Shown in pieces: positions 36,504-47,479 of a stretch of DNA of 64,000 nucleotides; the stretch's first letter is position 1, and every line of letters starts with the position of its first letter. The notes beneath the pieces are model-generated. The model worked only from the letters and a program-made list of their open reading frames with translations. It did not search any database and was not told the DNA's origin. The stretch spans positions 46,390,333-46,454,332 of the forward strand of contig OX419756.1 in NCBI GenBank assembly GCA_948567375.1, given 5' to 3'. This DNA comes from Lunularia cruciata (taxonomy: Eukaryota; Streptophyta; Marchantiopsida; Lunulariales; Lunulariaceae). The position numbers were made by a program, and so were the translations under genes.

Positions 36504-37869
36504 GTTAAATTTTCATGATACTTCCACAAGGCCTTATGCAACCTCACTTTGCAACTCAGGTGCTTCCTTGGAATGCATATTTTCAAGTTCCAAAGAACTC
36601 AAAGCAATACCTGAAACATATTATAATTTTTTGCCAAAAATGTACTTGACCATAGCCAAGTTGGAAGTGATAAATGAGCACCTATGCTTGAAATATATGT
36701 GATTCCTTTGCACTTATTTTGATCCTTGCAAGATGGAGTGTCTGAACACGACACTCGCTTTATTAAGATGATAGATAGACGAGCACCACTACCAATTGTG
36801 TGTGGATTTGCATCCCCCAAAGATCTTCACCAAAATTTAGTTTGGTGAAGATCCTTTAGAATGTAGCACATACATATTTTGCATTTTCTATTAATTATCT
36901 CTTATTAGGCCACTTCTCTTTTCAAAGGAAAAACCTTCTTAGAGGATTTATGTTTAGAAAAGAGGTTAGATTAGGTAAAAGTGTGGAAGACACCAAGGTG
37001 AAATTGAGTCACTTGGAAAGACATAACTTTGAGGAGTGGCATCAAACTTGAACCAAATAACTTTGGCCAGGAAAATCTTTGACCAAAGGCAAAGTATCAT
37101 GGATTGCCTTTGGCCTAAAGTACCTTTGGTGCAAAGTTCAACTACCCCCAAAGTTCATATAGATATTTGAATGCACTACCATATGGTTAAAGAACTGTAC
37201 CTAAGGACCATCTGCATTTGGCAAAGACCACACATTGGTGAAATGTACAATTTTGGTGAAAAAATTTGCGTTTGTGGAGAGGTGTCTCATCAAAAGTGGA
37301 TGATAAAGAGTGTTAAACCACTATCTACCCTTTAATGATTGAAGAATGATATAAAACTTTGCCACAAAACCAAGTGAGCACTATCCAATTCCACTTTTTC
37401 TAGAGTGGAATTTGCAATTGGCTTTGACCTCAATTAGCAATTGTTTAAGTCTTCTAGCCTTCATAGAAGTTCCTAGTTCACAACTTACTTACAATTCAGC
37501 AGTTTATCATACTTCCTCCAAGAGGCAAGATGGTATTTATCCAGAAACCCATGAGGAAGATCCACAAGCCACACTCACCTTGTTGTCAATAAGTGAGCAA
37601 TGTATTATAGAATAAGGTAATCTAGAGCAAGCATTTAGGTTTCTTGCTTTGGAATTGAGATCTGAGTGACTTTGGCATGATCCACAAGATGAATAAAAAT
37701 TACCATTTAGGTTTTTTGCTTTGGGATTGGAAGCCGAGTGACTTCAGCATGATTTATAAGATGAAGGCAAAGAAGGAGAGAATGGTAGGAAGTCTAAGAG
37801 GAATCCACATAATTGGATTGAAGAGAACTAGAGGACAACACTTGGTGTAGATGTAGGTGAACCTTGAGT
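36504..37869. other. no supported gene; short tandem duplication at 37635-37765
   Basis: Small unrelated frames only. A ~65-bp unit ('catttaggtttcttgctttgg...gagtgact...catgat') occurs at about 37635-37690 and 37705-37765. The rest is unremarkable AT-rich sequence. Confidence 0.4.
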
Positions 37870-37963
37870 GATGAATATCAACATGAAGTATGCAAAAAAA
37901 TACTCAACCAATGATATCATGGCAACCTTTGAGGATAAAAAAGAAGAAGACCAATGGACGAAG

Positions 37964-38386
37964 TGTAACAATATGGAGTTTAGCGACAAAGTTTGTCGGG
38001 CTTACGAAGTAGAGAATAAGACAAAATAGCCTAGAATATTCTAGAAGCATCTAAGAAGCTTCTTGGGAAGCTTCCCAACTAGTTAACTTCTGCCCTAAGT
38101 AGGTAGCTTCTAGAAGGAAGCTTCTGGAAGCTTCTAACTAGCTTAGCTTGCACGCCAAGTAGGTGGCTTCTAGAAGGAAGCTTCTTGAGAAGCTTCCTAG
38201 TTAACTTAGCTTGCACTCCAAGAAAGCGGCTCAAGGAAGCTTCTTGAGAAGCTTCAAGGGTCTTGTATGCTACCTATAAATACCAAGGCCGAAGCTCATG
38301 CTAGGCATTCAGAGTTTTCTCTCATTCAAGTGTCCCAATGTGAGTTTCCATTCTCCTATTTCTCTCCTCGGATTTGGTCTTTTACA
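37964..38386 (+). repeat. solo LTR family A, copy f, with target duplication
   Basis: Starts TGTAACAATATGG and ends TCTTTTACA, 423 bp. It is flanked by CGAAG (37959-37963) and TGAAG (38387-38391), a 5-bp target duplication with one change. Joining the flanks restores the surrounding Lys/Glu-rich reading. The U3 holds tandem AAGCTT units, perfect heat-shock-like arrays (38034-38046 and 38117-38134) and a TATA box CTATAAATA at 38274-38282. This is the best-preserved A copy. Confidence 0.9.
38034..38134 (+). promoter_or_regulatory. heat-shock-element-like arrays in LTR A U3
   Basis: GAATATTCTAGAA at 38034-38046 is a perfect three-unit nGAAnnTTCnnGAAn array. TTCTAGAA at 38108-38115 is followed by the perfect four-unit GAAGCTTCTGGAAGCTTC at 38117-38134. 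Further GAAGCTTC pairs lie at about 38056-38075 and 38176-38198. They sit about 75-240 bp upstream of the TATA box. HSF binding to such arrays is established; heat control of this element is inference. Confidence 0.65.
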
Positions 38387-39907
38387 TGAAGAGTAAAGAG
38401 TTACAATAATTTGGGCAAAAGGGCATTGTGAAAGCTATTATGAACTTGTTCAAGCATAAATGAATAAATTATCTATAACATAGCCAAGTGGTCTTCTTCC
38501 ACTATATGTCCAAAGGAAAGCCAATGAATTGGGCAAACATGTTCTATTTTCAAGCAAGGACTCTTCACCAAAACTTCAAAGATGAAAGTGGAGTGATTTA
38601 CTTAGCAACACTTTGCAATCCATTTCTACATGGGTTTGAACTTGCTGAAAAAGGAGGAGAAGAAGTGTGTCTCAAGCTACTTCAAACTTCAATACCCAAA
38701 TCAAGGGAAGTGGCATGATAATGGGAGAGAAGTATTGGGATGTAAATGCAAAATTGGCAAAGATAGGGAGGTTTGTGCCGATAGAAGGTCTTGCACCAAA
38801 GTCCAAAAAGAAGAGAGCTCCTCCAACCAAGAACACAACCCCATCCAAGCAAGCTTGAAAGAAAACCCAAGTAAAATATTTCTCCTTGGGAGAAGAAGTT
38901 AAAGATGAGGAAGAAGAAGGAGAGGAATCATTCATTCTCCAAGAATTGGGAGCAAATTGCGACAAAGGAATAGACTTGTATTATGATGCACAATTGACAA
39001 AAAATTTGGAGCCAAGAAAAGAACAAGTAAATAGCCCAAAGATGAAGGAAAAATTTCCCTTCATCTTGGAGCACCTTCCAATCCTAAACCAAAACCTACA
39101 GCCCTTGAACCATGACTGGAAGGAGAAGACGCCCATGTAGAGATAGAATTGTATACCAAAGAACAGATTGATATTTAGACCAAAGTTCTTGATAGGTTTG
39201 AAGCCAAATGCACTCCTCTGATTAAAATAGTCAAAGAAGAAGAAGCACCTCAAGGGACTTTGGTGCACAATAAGAAGGAGCACACTTTGTCATCCATTTG
39301 GTAGGAGTATGTAACCATTTATGGAGCTACTTCTTCCCTAATGGTAGGAGAAATACCCAAAAATAAACAATTATAAAACACTAGTAAGACAAATGCACAA
39401 GGACATATACACAAAGAAGGCCAATAATGTGAAGACAAAGGAAGAACTAGCCAAAGTTCTACGACCTTTACAAAGAAGAAGCTAAGAAAGTGAATGTGTT
39501 GACCCAAGACCTTCATGAGAAATGAAGACAAAATACCTCCTTTGCAACAAGTCAATAGGAGCAAGAGAAAGAATTGGAGCTAGTGCAATTGGAGTTAGGA
39601 CAATTCAAAATGGAGAAGAAGAGTATGTAGTTGAAGTAAAAAGACCAACTCCAAGCAAAAGACAAAGAAGTAATTAGCATTTGCTCCAAATTGGAGAATT
39701 CCAAGGTTAGAATTGTCACTCTTGATTTACATGTGGCCAAATAACAAAGGAATGTCACCTTGAAGTGGGAACAGATGGAGGAAGAAGAAGAAGGCTTATT
39801 AAGAATTGATCACACCCAAATGTTAGAAGAAGTAAAGAAAGATGTGTGCAAGTAAAGAAAGATGTTTGCATCTTGAACCCACACTTGGAGGAAGAGAAGG
39901 CAAAGGA

Positions 39908-40359
39908 TGTCACCCCATTTGTAGTTCCGCATCTAGCTGCTCGGACATTGGAGTTCCAATGATAGTAGTTAGAGTTATTCTAGCAGTTTCTCAGGGACTA
40001 CTTTCCGACAGTCAGATTTGGTGTTCAGGGTATTGACTTCACGGTGGAGCCCATCGTCACTTTGCACCGTTCGCACCGTCGAGTGTGCCGTCAGCGGGAC
40101 TATTAGGGTTTCAGTGCTAGCTCAAGTCCAGGGGGTATAGTTTCAAAGGTGAGCTCCAGAGAGCTCACTTCTCTGATGTTGAGCCTTCGAGTTCTTGGCT
40201 ATGGTGGACAGAGGCCGGCGAGCGTCACCTGGATTCTCTATGCTTGAGTGGGTGTGGCTTGACTGTAATCAGTGCCCAGTTGTTGGCAGTTTATAGAGTG
40301 ACAGATCAAGTACTGATCTAAGTTGAGTTGAGTTGAGAGTGGTAAGCAATCTGATTACA
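39908..40359 (+). repeat. element D 5' LTR
   Basis: TGTCACCCC... to ...CTGATTACA. Homologous to 49216-49669 from its first base to CTGATT, after which the two diverge. It contains the palindromic GAGCTCCAGAGAGCTC block and a TTGAG repeat near the end (three units here, four in the 3' copy). An initiator-tRNA-like TGGTATCA occurs at 40411-40418, about 50 bp inside, which is farther from the LTR than usual. Confidence 0.85.
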
Positions 40360-41824
40360 TCAGAGAAGTGAAGTCAGGGGGATATCAGGTGCAGGAACTG
40401 TGAGTGTTGGTGGTATCACCAAGCTCGGTGGATTGTTGGTAGCTCGATTCAAGTTCTGTGTTTCCCTAGTGTGCAGAAGCTTGTTCAAGTGATGCAGATT
40501 TGGTAGTTAGGCGGACGGTGTGCGGAAGCACTGGCCAAATTTTGAGCAAAGAAGGAGCAATTTTTGAGCAATGGTTGTGATTTTGAGCTCAAGAGGTGAA
40601 AGCAAGACCAATTTGCTGCGAGTTGGGCTCAAAAAGTCAAATTGAAGGTGGAGTTGGGAAGCTCTTCTCATGAATTTGTGATTTGGAAAAACTCATGTTG
40701 TGAATTTGGCTCGAGTGGAAAGTTAGCAGAGGATTTGGCGGACAGCCATCTTTAGGGTTTATGTCAGATTTACATCAGATTTAGGGCTAGATTTGGAGGA
40801 GTTTTTGCTGTTTGGCCAGATTTGGAGGAGTTTTGCTAGTTTGGAGGAGTTTCGCCAAGTGGAGGAGGTTTGAAGTTGGCAACAAGAAAGGCCTTATTTG
40901 GCTGAATTTTGGCGTTTAGAGGCTTTGAGGCATAGGGCTGTGGGCTATGAGAGGCTACAAAGGCCTAGCAAGCCAGCTTGCTGGCGTGAGGCTAGCTAGT
41001 TTAGAGTAGATCTTGGTCATTAGTTGGCAAAATCTGCCTTTCTTGCTAGATTGTGCGCAACAAGGTTTGATCCCTAGATCTCTTGTTCCTAGACTAGTGC
41101 CCTAGCCAACTGGTCCACCCTCACTTGTTGTCTTAGTGATTGTGCCACTGTTATCTATACACATGTAGCTTTGGCTAGGAGAGGCAGTTTGATCCCATTC
41201 TTGGTGATCCTGGTAGCTTAGGACTTAGATACAAACTGCTTTTATGTCAAATGCCAAATGGTGGCAGAGTCAGTTCTGTGTTGTGTTATGAGATGAAGGG
41301 TTTTCGTTTAGATTTCTTGTGATTGGACCCCCTCCATTCTCTACTTCCTGTTTGTGCACCACGTTTGTGTGAGGTGCCTTGACTTTTGAGCGTTGGTGCT
41401 CTGGTGTGCTCTCGGTAGTGAGGCTGGAGTGATGACCAGTCAGACTACCTTTGTTTCTCTCCGGTGAGGTAGGAAGTGATGACCTACAGACCGTGAGAGT
41501 GCGTGTTATGATGGCAGGTTACAGGTTGCCCTTCCCCTAGTGTAGTTATCTTGGTTAGAATTACATTAGAGGGTGGTGTTTAGTTGGTGTTGGCACTTGG
41601 TGGGGCACTTGCGGTTGTGACTTGCGGTTGCAATTGGTGGTTCAGGTTTGCTGTTGCGGTTACTTTGTCACAACAAAGTTTGTTGGAGATTCCAAAGGAG
41701 TTAGCCCTACAATACGCAGTGGGTTTACTCGGAGTGGTGCTTGGTATCAGCTTGTATCTCAGGTCCCAGTGAGGGAGGAGATTGACTATGAGTTGGAGTT
41801 TGACACAGGAGCTGAGCACTTGGT
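40360..41824 (+). other. element D leader with antisense tRNA-Arg-like segment
   Basis: About 1.5 kb of untranslated leader, rich in TTTGG/GAGG words. The minus strand of 41050-41125 resembles plant tRNA-Arg: a GGTGGACCAGTTGGCTAGGG region (A box), CACTAGTCTAGGAACAAG (anticodon arm) and GGGATCAAACC (B box). The second copy keeps the same segment at 53311-53384. No gene product is expected from the decayed form. Confidence 0.55.
41050..41125 (-). tRNA. tRNA-Arg-like pseudogene in the element D leader
   Basis: On the minus strand, GGTGGACCAGTTGGCTAGGG, CACTAGTCTAGGAACAAGAG and GGGATCAAACC follow the spacing of A box, anticodon arm and B box of a tRNA-Arg-type gene. Terminal stem pairing is poor. 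Its retention in both element copies shows it was part of the element before they diverged. Confidence 0.4.
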
Positions 41825-43780
41825 GTGTCCGCACCATTGTTGTGGGACATGGATGAGATTTATGGGGCCTCCAAAAGCCCTAGGCGTTACTCTGGTACAG
41901 TGGGTACCATTGAGTTGGATGACTTCATCCAGGAGTTTGATAGTTGGTGTGATCTGCAGCAGATGCGGAACCCGACTTTGTTCACACCCTTCATGGCATG
42001 GAAGGGGTTGTTTTAGCATCTGGAGGGTCCGCCGATGGATGACTACCATGAGTTCAGGAGAGCTCATTTGGAGGAGATTGAGTTATGGAGACAAAATTGG
42101 TCTCCACACTATGTCTCCATCACTTCAGGCTCGGTGGCCAAGAGTAGATCAGTTGTACCCACGAGTTCTAGCTCGAGTAGTGTTGGTGGAGCTAGTAGAG
42201 GTGCATTAGCTGGAGATAGTGCTACTACGAGTGGAGGTACCGTTGCAGGAGGTGGTGTGGTACCGGGGTTTAACCCCATGGTTGAGTTCTTCCTATGTTT
42301 GAGGCAGAACTACCAAGGAGTACGGACTAACAAGCTAAGGAGCTTGCAAGAGTTCCAGCGGAAGGCTGGAGAGAGCCTACGCGAGGCATACACTCGCATG
42401 AGGCGGCTGATCAGTTTCACTCAGGGAGTTACTGAGGCCCAGGCAGTCCAGTTTTGGTATGGGATACTAGACAGGGAGTTGCGACATAGAGTTCGTGATG
42501 CTACGTTGTTACAGGCTACTTTGCCTACTTTGGCACTAGTCTTTGGTTTGGCTGAGCGGATTGAACTCAATATGGTGGAGGAGAGAGTGGTGACATCTGG
42601 ATTTGGTAGGGAGACCTCATCCACAACTGTGACTTCTTCTAGAGTGCAGCAGAGTGCACCACACCCAATTGGTTTTTGAGGACAGGGTGGACAGCCCAGG
42701 TCCTATGGAGCGAGTGGAGGGCCTAGTGGAGTTAGACCCTTACCCTCGTTTTTGGGTCAGCAGTAGCCAAGGAGTGGTGGTGTTGCTTGTTGGACTTGTG
42801 GTGGACCTCACCATAGGAGAGAGTGTACTCAAGGCAGTGGACCTGATACCTCGGGTGCATCACAGCCAGCACAGAGGCAGTGTGAGCACGGCCACAGATT
42901 TGGTCACACTAGTGACCGGTGTTTTGACCTACACCCGGAGTTACGGAGTGGTAAGGCTGCTATGGCAAGTAGTAGAGGAGCTCCAATTCATGGAGGACGA
43001 GGTGGTAGAGGTGGTGGTAGAGGATCTACACCTAGTAGGGGTGCAGTACCTGCCCTTACTTCTGACACAGCTATGGCTACTTGGATTGAGCAGTTGGAGC
43101 AAAGATTGGCTAGTATGGCTATTGCTCAGAAGAGATCAGATTCGGGTGCTGAGGCTTCCACCTCATATGTTGGTGATAGAGATGCTTTGGACTTCATGTG
43201 CGGAGCAGCACAGGTGGATGCATCAGCAGCATTGACTAGGAGTGCAGTACGTGCTCCAGAGCCTAGAGGAGCATCAGTGGAGTTGGACCCACAAAGAGGA
43301 GAGGTTGGGAGACAGGTCAGACTTCCCCAGTCTTTCATGCTATCTGAGGCATTGTAGACAACATCCATGGTTCCTAAACGTCCCAGTGCAGGTGTGGTAG
43401 GTGGTGATGGAGTACATGATGGACTACATGCTAGTCAGCCACCTACTACTACACAGACTAAGTCTAGCATGATGTTGGGAGTGGCTCAACTGATTATGCA
43501 CCATCTTTTGTTTTCAGCCAGTGACATGTTTACATTGGGGGTTGACCCAACCCCAGTGTTCCGGTTGGCTGCCACATTGTGTGAGAGTAGGGATGGTGCA
43601 ATTCCTACTACTAAAGAAGATGTGGTTGGTAGTGGAGCTGACTTGGTTTAGGAGCATGGGATCCGTTCAGCGACCAGTGGTTTATGGCAGGCAGCAACGG
43701 CTAGACTGGAAGAGTTGCCAGCTAGACCGGCCTTTGAGAGAGCGCAGTTTACACCTGGTGTTGTCCTATTGGATAACCAG
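41825..43780 (+). pseudogene. element D Gag
   Basis: One frame with nonsense codons (TAG at 42014, TGA at 42677, TAG at 43355 and 43649, one more near 42760). The N-terminal part has ELDDFIQEFDSWCDLQQM. The capsid-like core at 42280-42560 contains FQRKAGESLREAYTRMRRLI and the typical QFWYGILDRELRHRV. A zinc knuckle CWTCGGPHHRREC lies near 42790-42830. A second knuckle near 42885-42930 has lost one Cys (CEHG...GHTSDRC). A Gly/Arg-rich patch follows (GGRGGRGGGRG), suggesting nucleic-acid binding. Confidence 0.8.
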
Positions 43781-44300
43781 AGGGGGATTTTTTTTTTGGT
43801 GAGACCTTCAGGGAAGGTCTATACACCACAGAGAGTCTTGTTAGACTCTGGTGTGTAGCCCTTTATGTTGGGGAAGGCTGTAGTTGTCGGTCTGGAGTTA
43901 TAGAAGACTGATGTGGAGAGGTGTCCATTTCAGATCCAGACATCTCTAGGTGGTGGTTCGACACAGTACATCACACGTGGAGAGCTTGTTGTCCAAGTTT
44001 AGCTTGATCATCCGACTGATAGCTCAGGCTATTGCGACGATAGTTGAGTCATATGATGTGCTAGTTGGGGGAGCAATGTTATACCCTATGGGTTTCAACA
44101 TTGACTATTGGGAGGAGACAGCCTCTTATGGACCTGGTTGGCAGTCTGGTGAGGGATGGGTATGTCTCCTACCAGTACGCTTCAATAGTGGCAGTCTTGG
44201 CTCACTACAGTTTGGGACCATGGTAGCATCAGTTTTAGCTTTCAGCGATGCAGTTACTTGGCCTGGTGACTTGTTGGAGGGGAACGCCCATGTAGAGGAT
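43781..44300 (+). pseudogene. element D aspartic protease
   Basis: VLLDSGV at about 43835-43855 holds the catalytic Asp-Ser-Gly (43844-43852). It is followed by GKAVVVGLEL and ITRGELVVQV and, after a frame change near 44020-44040, by ESYDVLVGGAMLYPMGF at about 44055-44105, the downstream protease segment. Stops are TAG where Gln is expected. The frame it ends in runs straight into the methyltransferase. Confidence 0.7.
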
Positions 44301-44499
44301 ACTCCAGTACCAGAGGAGATCACTTGGCTTTGGAGTACGAGTGGGATTGTTCCATCCACCTTGGATGTTCCATTGTGGAGTTCAGAGGAGGCATTGCAGC
44401 AGCATGCAGATCAGTTGGTGCAGTAGGCTTGGAGTGGAGCCTTCATACCATCAGAAGATGAGTGTGAGGATGAGCCTCCGGAGGCAATTGCTTTGACAC

Positions 44500-45530
44500 C
44501 TCTGGATACCACACTCATTGCTTGGCAGTATCCAGTAGAGGAGATATGCCTGTTAGAGTTGTTTGGTGGGATCAGCACCGGACTAGCTGCGGTGTTACAG
44601 GTGGGTATAGGAGTACAAAGGTACTTATGTGTAGAGAGAGATGAGACTGCTAGGCGAGTCTCTCTACATCATGTGGCACACTTGGCCTATCGGTACCTGG
44701 AGTTATTACCAATGTCAACAGTCAGAGGTTACCAGAAGGCCCTACCAGGAGACATTTCCTTATTGGGGGCGCATGACCTAGAGAGACATGGGCCTATTCA
44801 CTTGGTGATTTTTGGATGGCCATGTCAGGGACATACACGTGCGGGCAGTGGTTTGGGTTTTCAGGATCCTTGTTCTGGTGTGTTTTGGGAGATGTTATGC
44901 ATACTTTGACATCTCCAGGTTCATCAGTCTGTTTCTCCAGCTTACCTTTTGGAGAACGTTCCTTTGATGGGTGATTCTTGCACTAGAGTGGTGGCAAGTA
45001 CACATCAGGTCCATTCTTGGATGGGACCTGCTGTATTGTTAGATGCAGCCAGAGTGGGATCACGGGCTCATTGTCTTTGTCTTTGGTGGACAAACCTCTT
45101 ACCCAGAGAGGTTCTACAGCACGCTTATAAAGGGATTCAGCGACTAGACCACATTCTTGTTGATGATATCTTGGATGTTGGACGTTAGTCTCAGACAGTG
45201 GTAGTGGCTGATAGGTCACCTATGGCAGTGGTGAACCTAGTTGGACAGCCTAGAGCTGCATTTCCCACACTCATGAGTTTCCCAAGCTCTCATGCTTTTT
45301 GAGAAGCAGGATCTAGACTTGTTTGGGACTCATAGTTACAGTAGTTGGTGGAGCCCAATGCTGATGCGAGAGAGCAGGCAATGGGTTTTCGCACCGGTAT
45401 TACCGCTATTCCAGTAGTGTCAGAGGAATCTAGGCGTCTAGTGTTAGGTCAGGCTATGGACCTAAACTATTTGACCTGGATTGTGAGCCTTGGCTTGGCG
45501 AAGGAGCGTAGGATGCGCTTGATAGGCATC
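44500..45530 (+). pseudogene. element D C5-cytosine DNA methyltransferase domain (DNMT3-like)
   Basis: In the same frame as protease end and RT. Motif I: LLELFGGISTGLAA (from 44553), the S-adenosylmethionine loop. A motif II-like acidic end follows in YLCVERDETARR. Motif IV: FGWPCQGHTRAGSG with the catalytic Cys codon at 44823-44825. Motif VI: LLENVP (ENV at 44952-44960). Motif VIII-like: DAARVGSRAH followed by WWTNLLP, close to the AKEVSxxHRAR...FWGNLP pattern of DNMT3 enzymes. C-terminal motifs are QPRAAFPTLMSFPSSHAF, REQAMGF and LGQAMDLNYLTW (motif X-like). In-frame stops at 44907, 45186, 45300, 45333 and 45342 inactivate this copy. The intact ancestor would transfer a methyl group to cytosine C5. 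Biological role in the element is inference. Confidence 0.88.
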
Positions 45531-45829
45531 ACCACTCGGACACTTGTGAGCCCTGTGCCTAACAAGACGATTCAGGCACATGCTGGGGGCGATGGACCGA
45601 GTGGACATGGTATTCTTGGGACACATCCAATAGCTACTAGGGAGAGTGGTCTACTTGGAGTCCATCTAGGTGAGCGTGGGCTACTTGGATTACACCCTTG
45701 GTCCACATGGGATGCAGCTAGAGGACGTGTGGAGCTTGTAGCCAAAGTGGAGGGAGTTTTTCACATAGAGGTTGGGACTTCTAGTGGTCAGGAGCATGAC
45801 ACTATTGCTCCCAAGGGCCTAGTGTAGCA

Positions 45830-46850
45830 GTCAATCAGTACGTCTTCCACTCCTACTACAGTTACACATGATACTTGGGAGCCAGATCTTGGACCCAAGC
45901 TTACTGGAGAGGAAAGACGGAGGGTTTGGAGGTTCTTGAAGAGTCACACGAGTTGTTTTGCCTTTAGTATGAAGGATTTGGGTGCTTTGAAGGGACCTGG
46001 TATACGGATTGAGCTGACTAGCGACACACCAGTTTTCCGACGTCCTTATTGATATAGTGAGATGGAGAGGACATTGATTCAGAGCCGGAGTAGTGAGCTT
46101 TTTGAGGCTAGTTTGGTGGAGATTTCACATGGAGAGTATGCATCAGCGACAGTGATGCCAGCCAAGAAGGATATGCATGGCAACTATAGAGATAGGCGGA
46201 TGTGTGGAGATTACCGTCCTATCAACCGACAGACCAGGGCTGATTGGTATGCCATGCCTACACCGAAGGAGATTTTTGATGCAATTGGGCATGCAAAGGT
46301 CTTCAGTACTTTGGATCTTCGAGCGGGATATCATCAGTTGCCGATCAAGGAGGAGGATAAGTCCAAGATAGCATTTTGGGCTATTGATCCTCACGGCAAG
46401 GATGTGTTATATCAGTGGAGGTTCTTACTATTTGGGTTAAAGAACGCTCCTGCTGAGTTCCAAAGGGTCATGGATAGGATCCTAGCTGGATTGGATTTTG
46501 CTTGGTGCTATATTGATGACATTTTGGTTTATAGCACTACTGTGGAGGAGCATGAGAGACAATTGTTGGAGGTGTTTGAGAGGTTGAGATTTGATGGACT
46601 CAAATCACATCCTGGGAAGTGTAGGTTCTTCCACGAGTAGGTTGAGTATTTGGGTCACACTATCTACCCTAGAGGACTTGGTGTTCAGCAGATCAAGGTG
46701 GAGGCTATTGCACATATTCCTCGGCCTACGGATGTGAGCAGAGTGCAAGCATTCCTTGGGTTGGCGAACTTCTATCGCCGCTATGTTAGAGGATTTAGTG
46801 CCATTGCCAAGGCCTTGACGAGGCTGACCAAGCTTACACAAGTGGTGTTG
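45830..46850 (+). pseudogene. element D reverse transcriptase
   Basis: Standard Ty3 RT. The N-terminal strand VFRRPY lies just before a TGA at 46050. Next are ATVMPAKKD, RRMCGDYRPINRQT (fingers), FSTLDLRAGYHQLPI (first catalytic Asp), WRFLLFGLKNAPAEFQRVMD, and CYIDDILVYS with the YIDD box at 46509-46520. A TAG at 46638 precedes VEYLGHTIYPRGL and FLGLANFYRRYV. Upstream at 45900-46020 is the usual linker. Same frame as the methyltransferase. Confidence 0.9.
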
Positions 46851-47330
46851 GGGAGATGAGCAGGAGAGAGCTTTTGTAGAGCTCAAGGAGAGGTTGACAT
46901 TTGCTCCTATTTTGAGGAGACCAATCAGGGGACGACCATTTCAGGTTCACACTGATTGGAGTATGTTGGGGCTTGGAGCGGTGCTCACCCAGCATGATGA
47001 TGAGGGGAAGGAGTTTGTAGTGGCCTATGCTAGTCGCTCCAAAAATTCAGCGGAGGCAAAGTATAGTTCATATGAGGGAGAGTGCTTGGCAGCAGTTTGG
47101 GCAGTAGCACATTTCCGATGTTACCTATTTGGTAACCTCTTCACTCTCATTCACTGATCATCAGCCGCTGAAGTGGTTGATGGAGTCCAACAAGCTTTCA
47201 AGGAAGCTTGCACGATGGGCTCTGATTTTACAGGAGTATGATTTCACGGTTGTTCATAGACCTAGAGTGGTGAACCGTGATGCAGATGGGTTGAGTAGAA
47301 ACCCATGTCCCAGCCAGCAGGATCAGACCG
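46851..47330 (+). pseudogene. element D RNase H
   Basis: After a one-base shift near 46850, the text reads FQVHTDWSMLGLGAVLTQHDDEGKEFVVAYASRS-type sequence (first Asp in HTD), then AEAKYSSYEGECLAAVWAV (Glu). Beyond a second shift near 47153 it continues TDHQPLKWLM and VNRDADGLSRNP. Catalytic residues are present, but the frame is broken. Confidence 0.85.
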
Positions 47331-47479
47331 GAGCACATTGGCATGGTGAGACAGATGAGGAGATGGTGCCATGTTGGCATGCATTGACCTTTCTGTGTAT
47401 ATTTGCAGAGACTTTGGTGGTATTTCTCTCAGCGCATATAGGAGGAGTTATTGAGGTCACAGATCCAGAGAGTGAAGAT

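Larger units (their letters stand above)
37870..39907 (+). pseudogene. broken coiled-coil coding unit, 5' part (interrupted twice)
   Basis: A plus-strand frame starting near 37870 (MNINMKYAKKYSTND, then ATFEDKKEEDQW) is interrupted by the solo LTR A at 37964-38386. It resumes as 'KSKELQ.FGQKGIVKAIMN' and 'KGKPMNWANMFYF' at 38390-38720, then shifts frame into long Glu/Lys/Gln-rich text at 39500-39907 (LQAKDKEVISICSKLENSK, ending EEEKAKD). Element D then interrupts it, and it continues at 49777. Several stops and shifts make it non-functional. The family is not recognised: a retroelement gag-like protein or a host coiled-coil gene are both possible. Confidence 0.5.

Noticed and set aside
41580-42209. 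Other frames overlapping the gag start (195 codons plus, 85 and 93 codons minus)
   Set aside because: Gag homology to the older copy and to Ty3 capsids is in the frame starting at 41825; the others are shadows.
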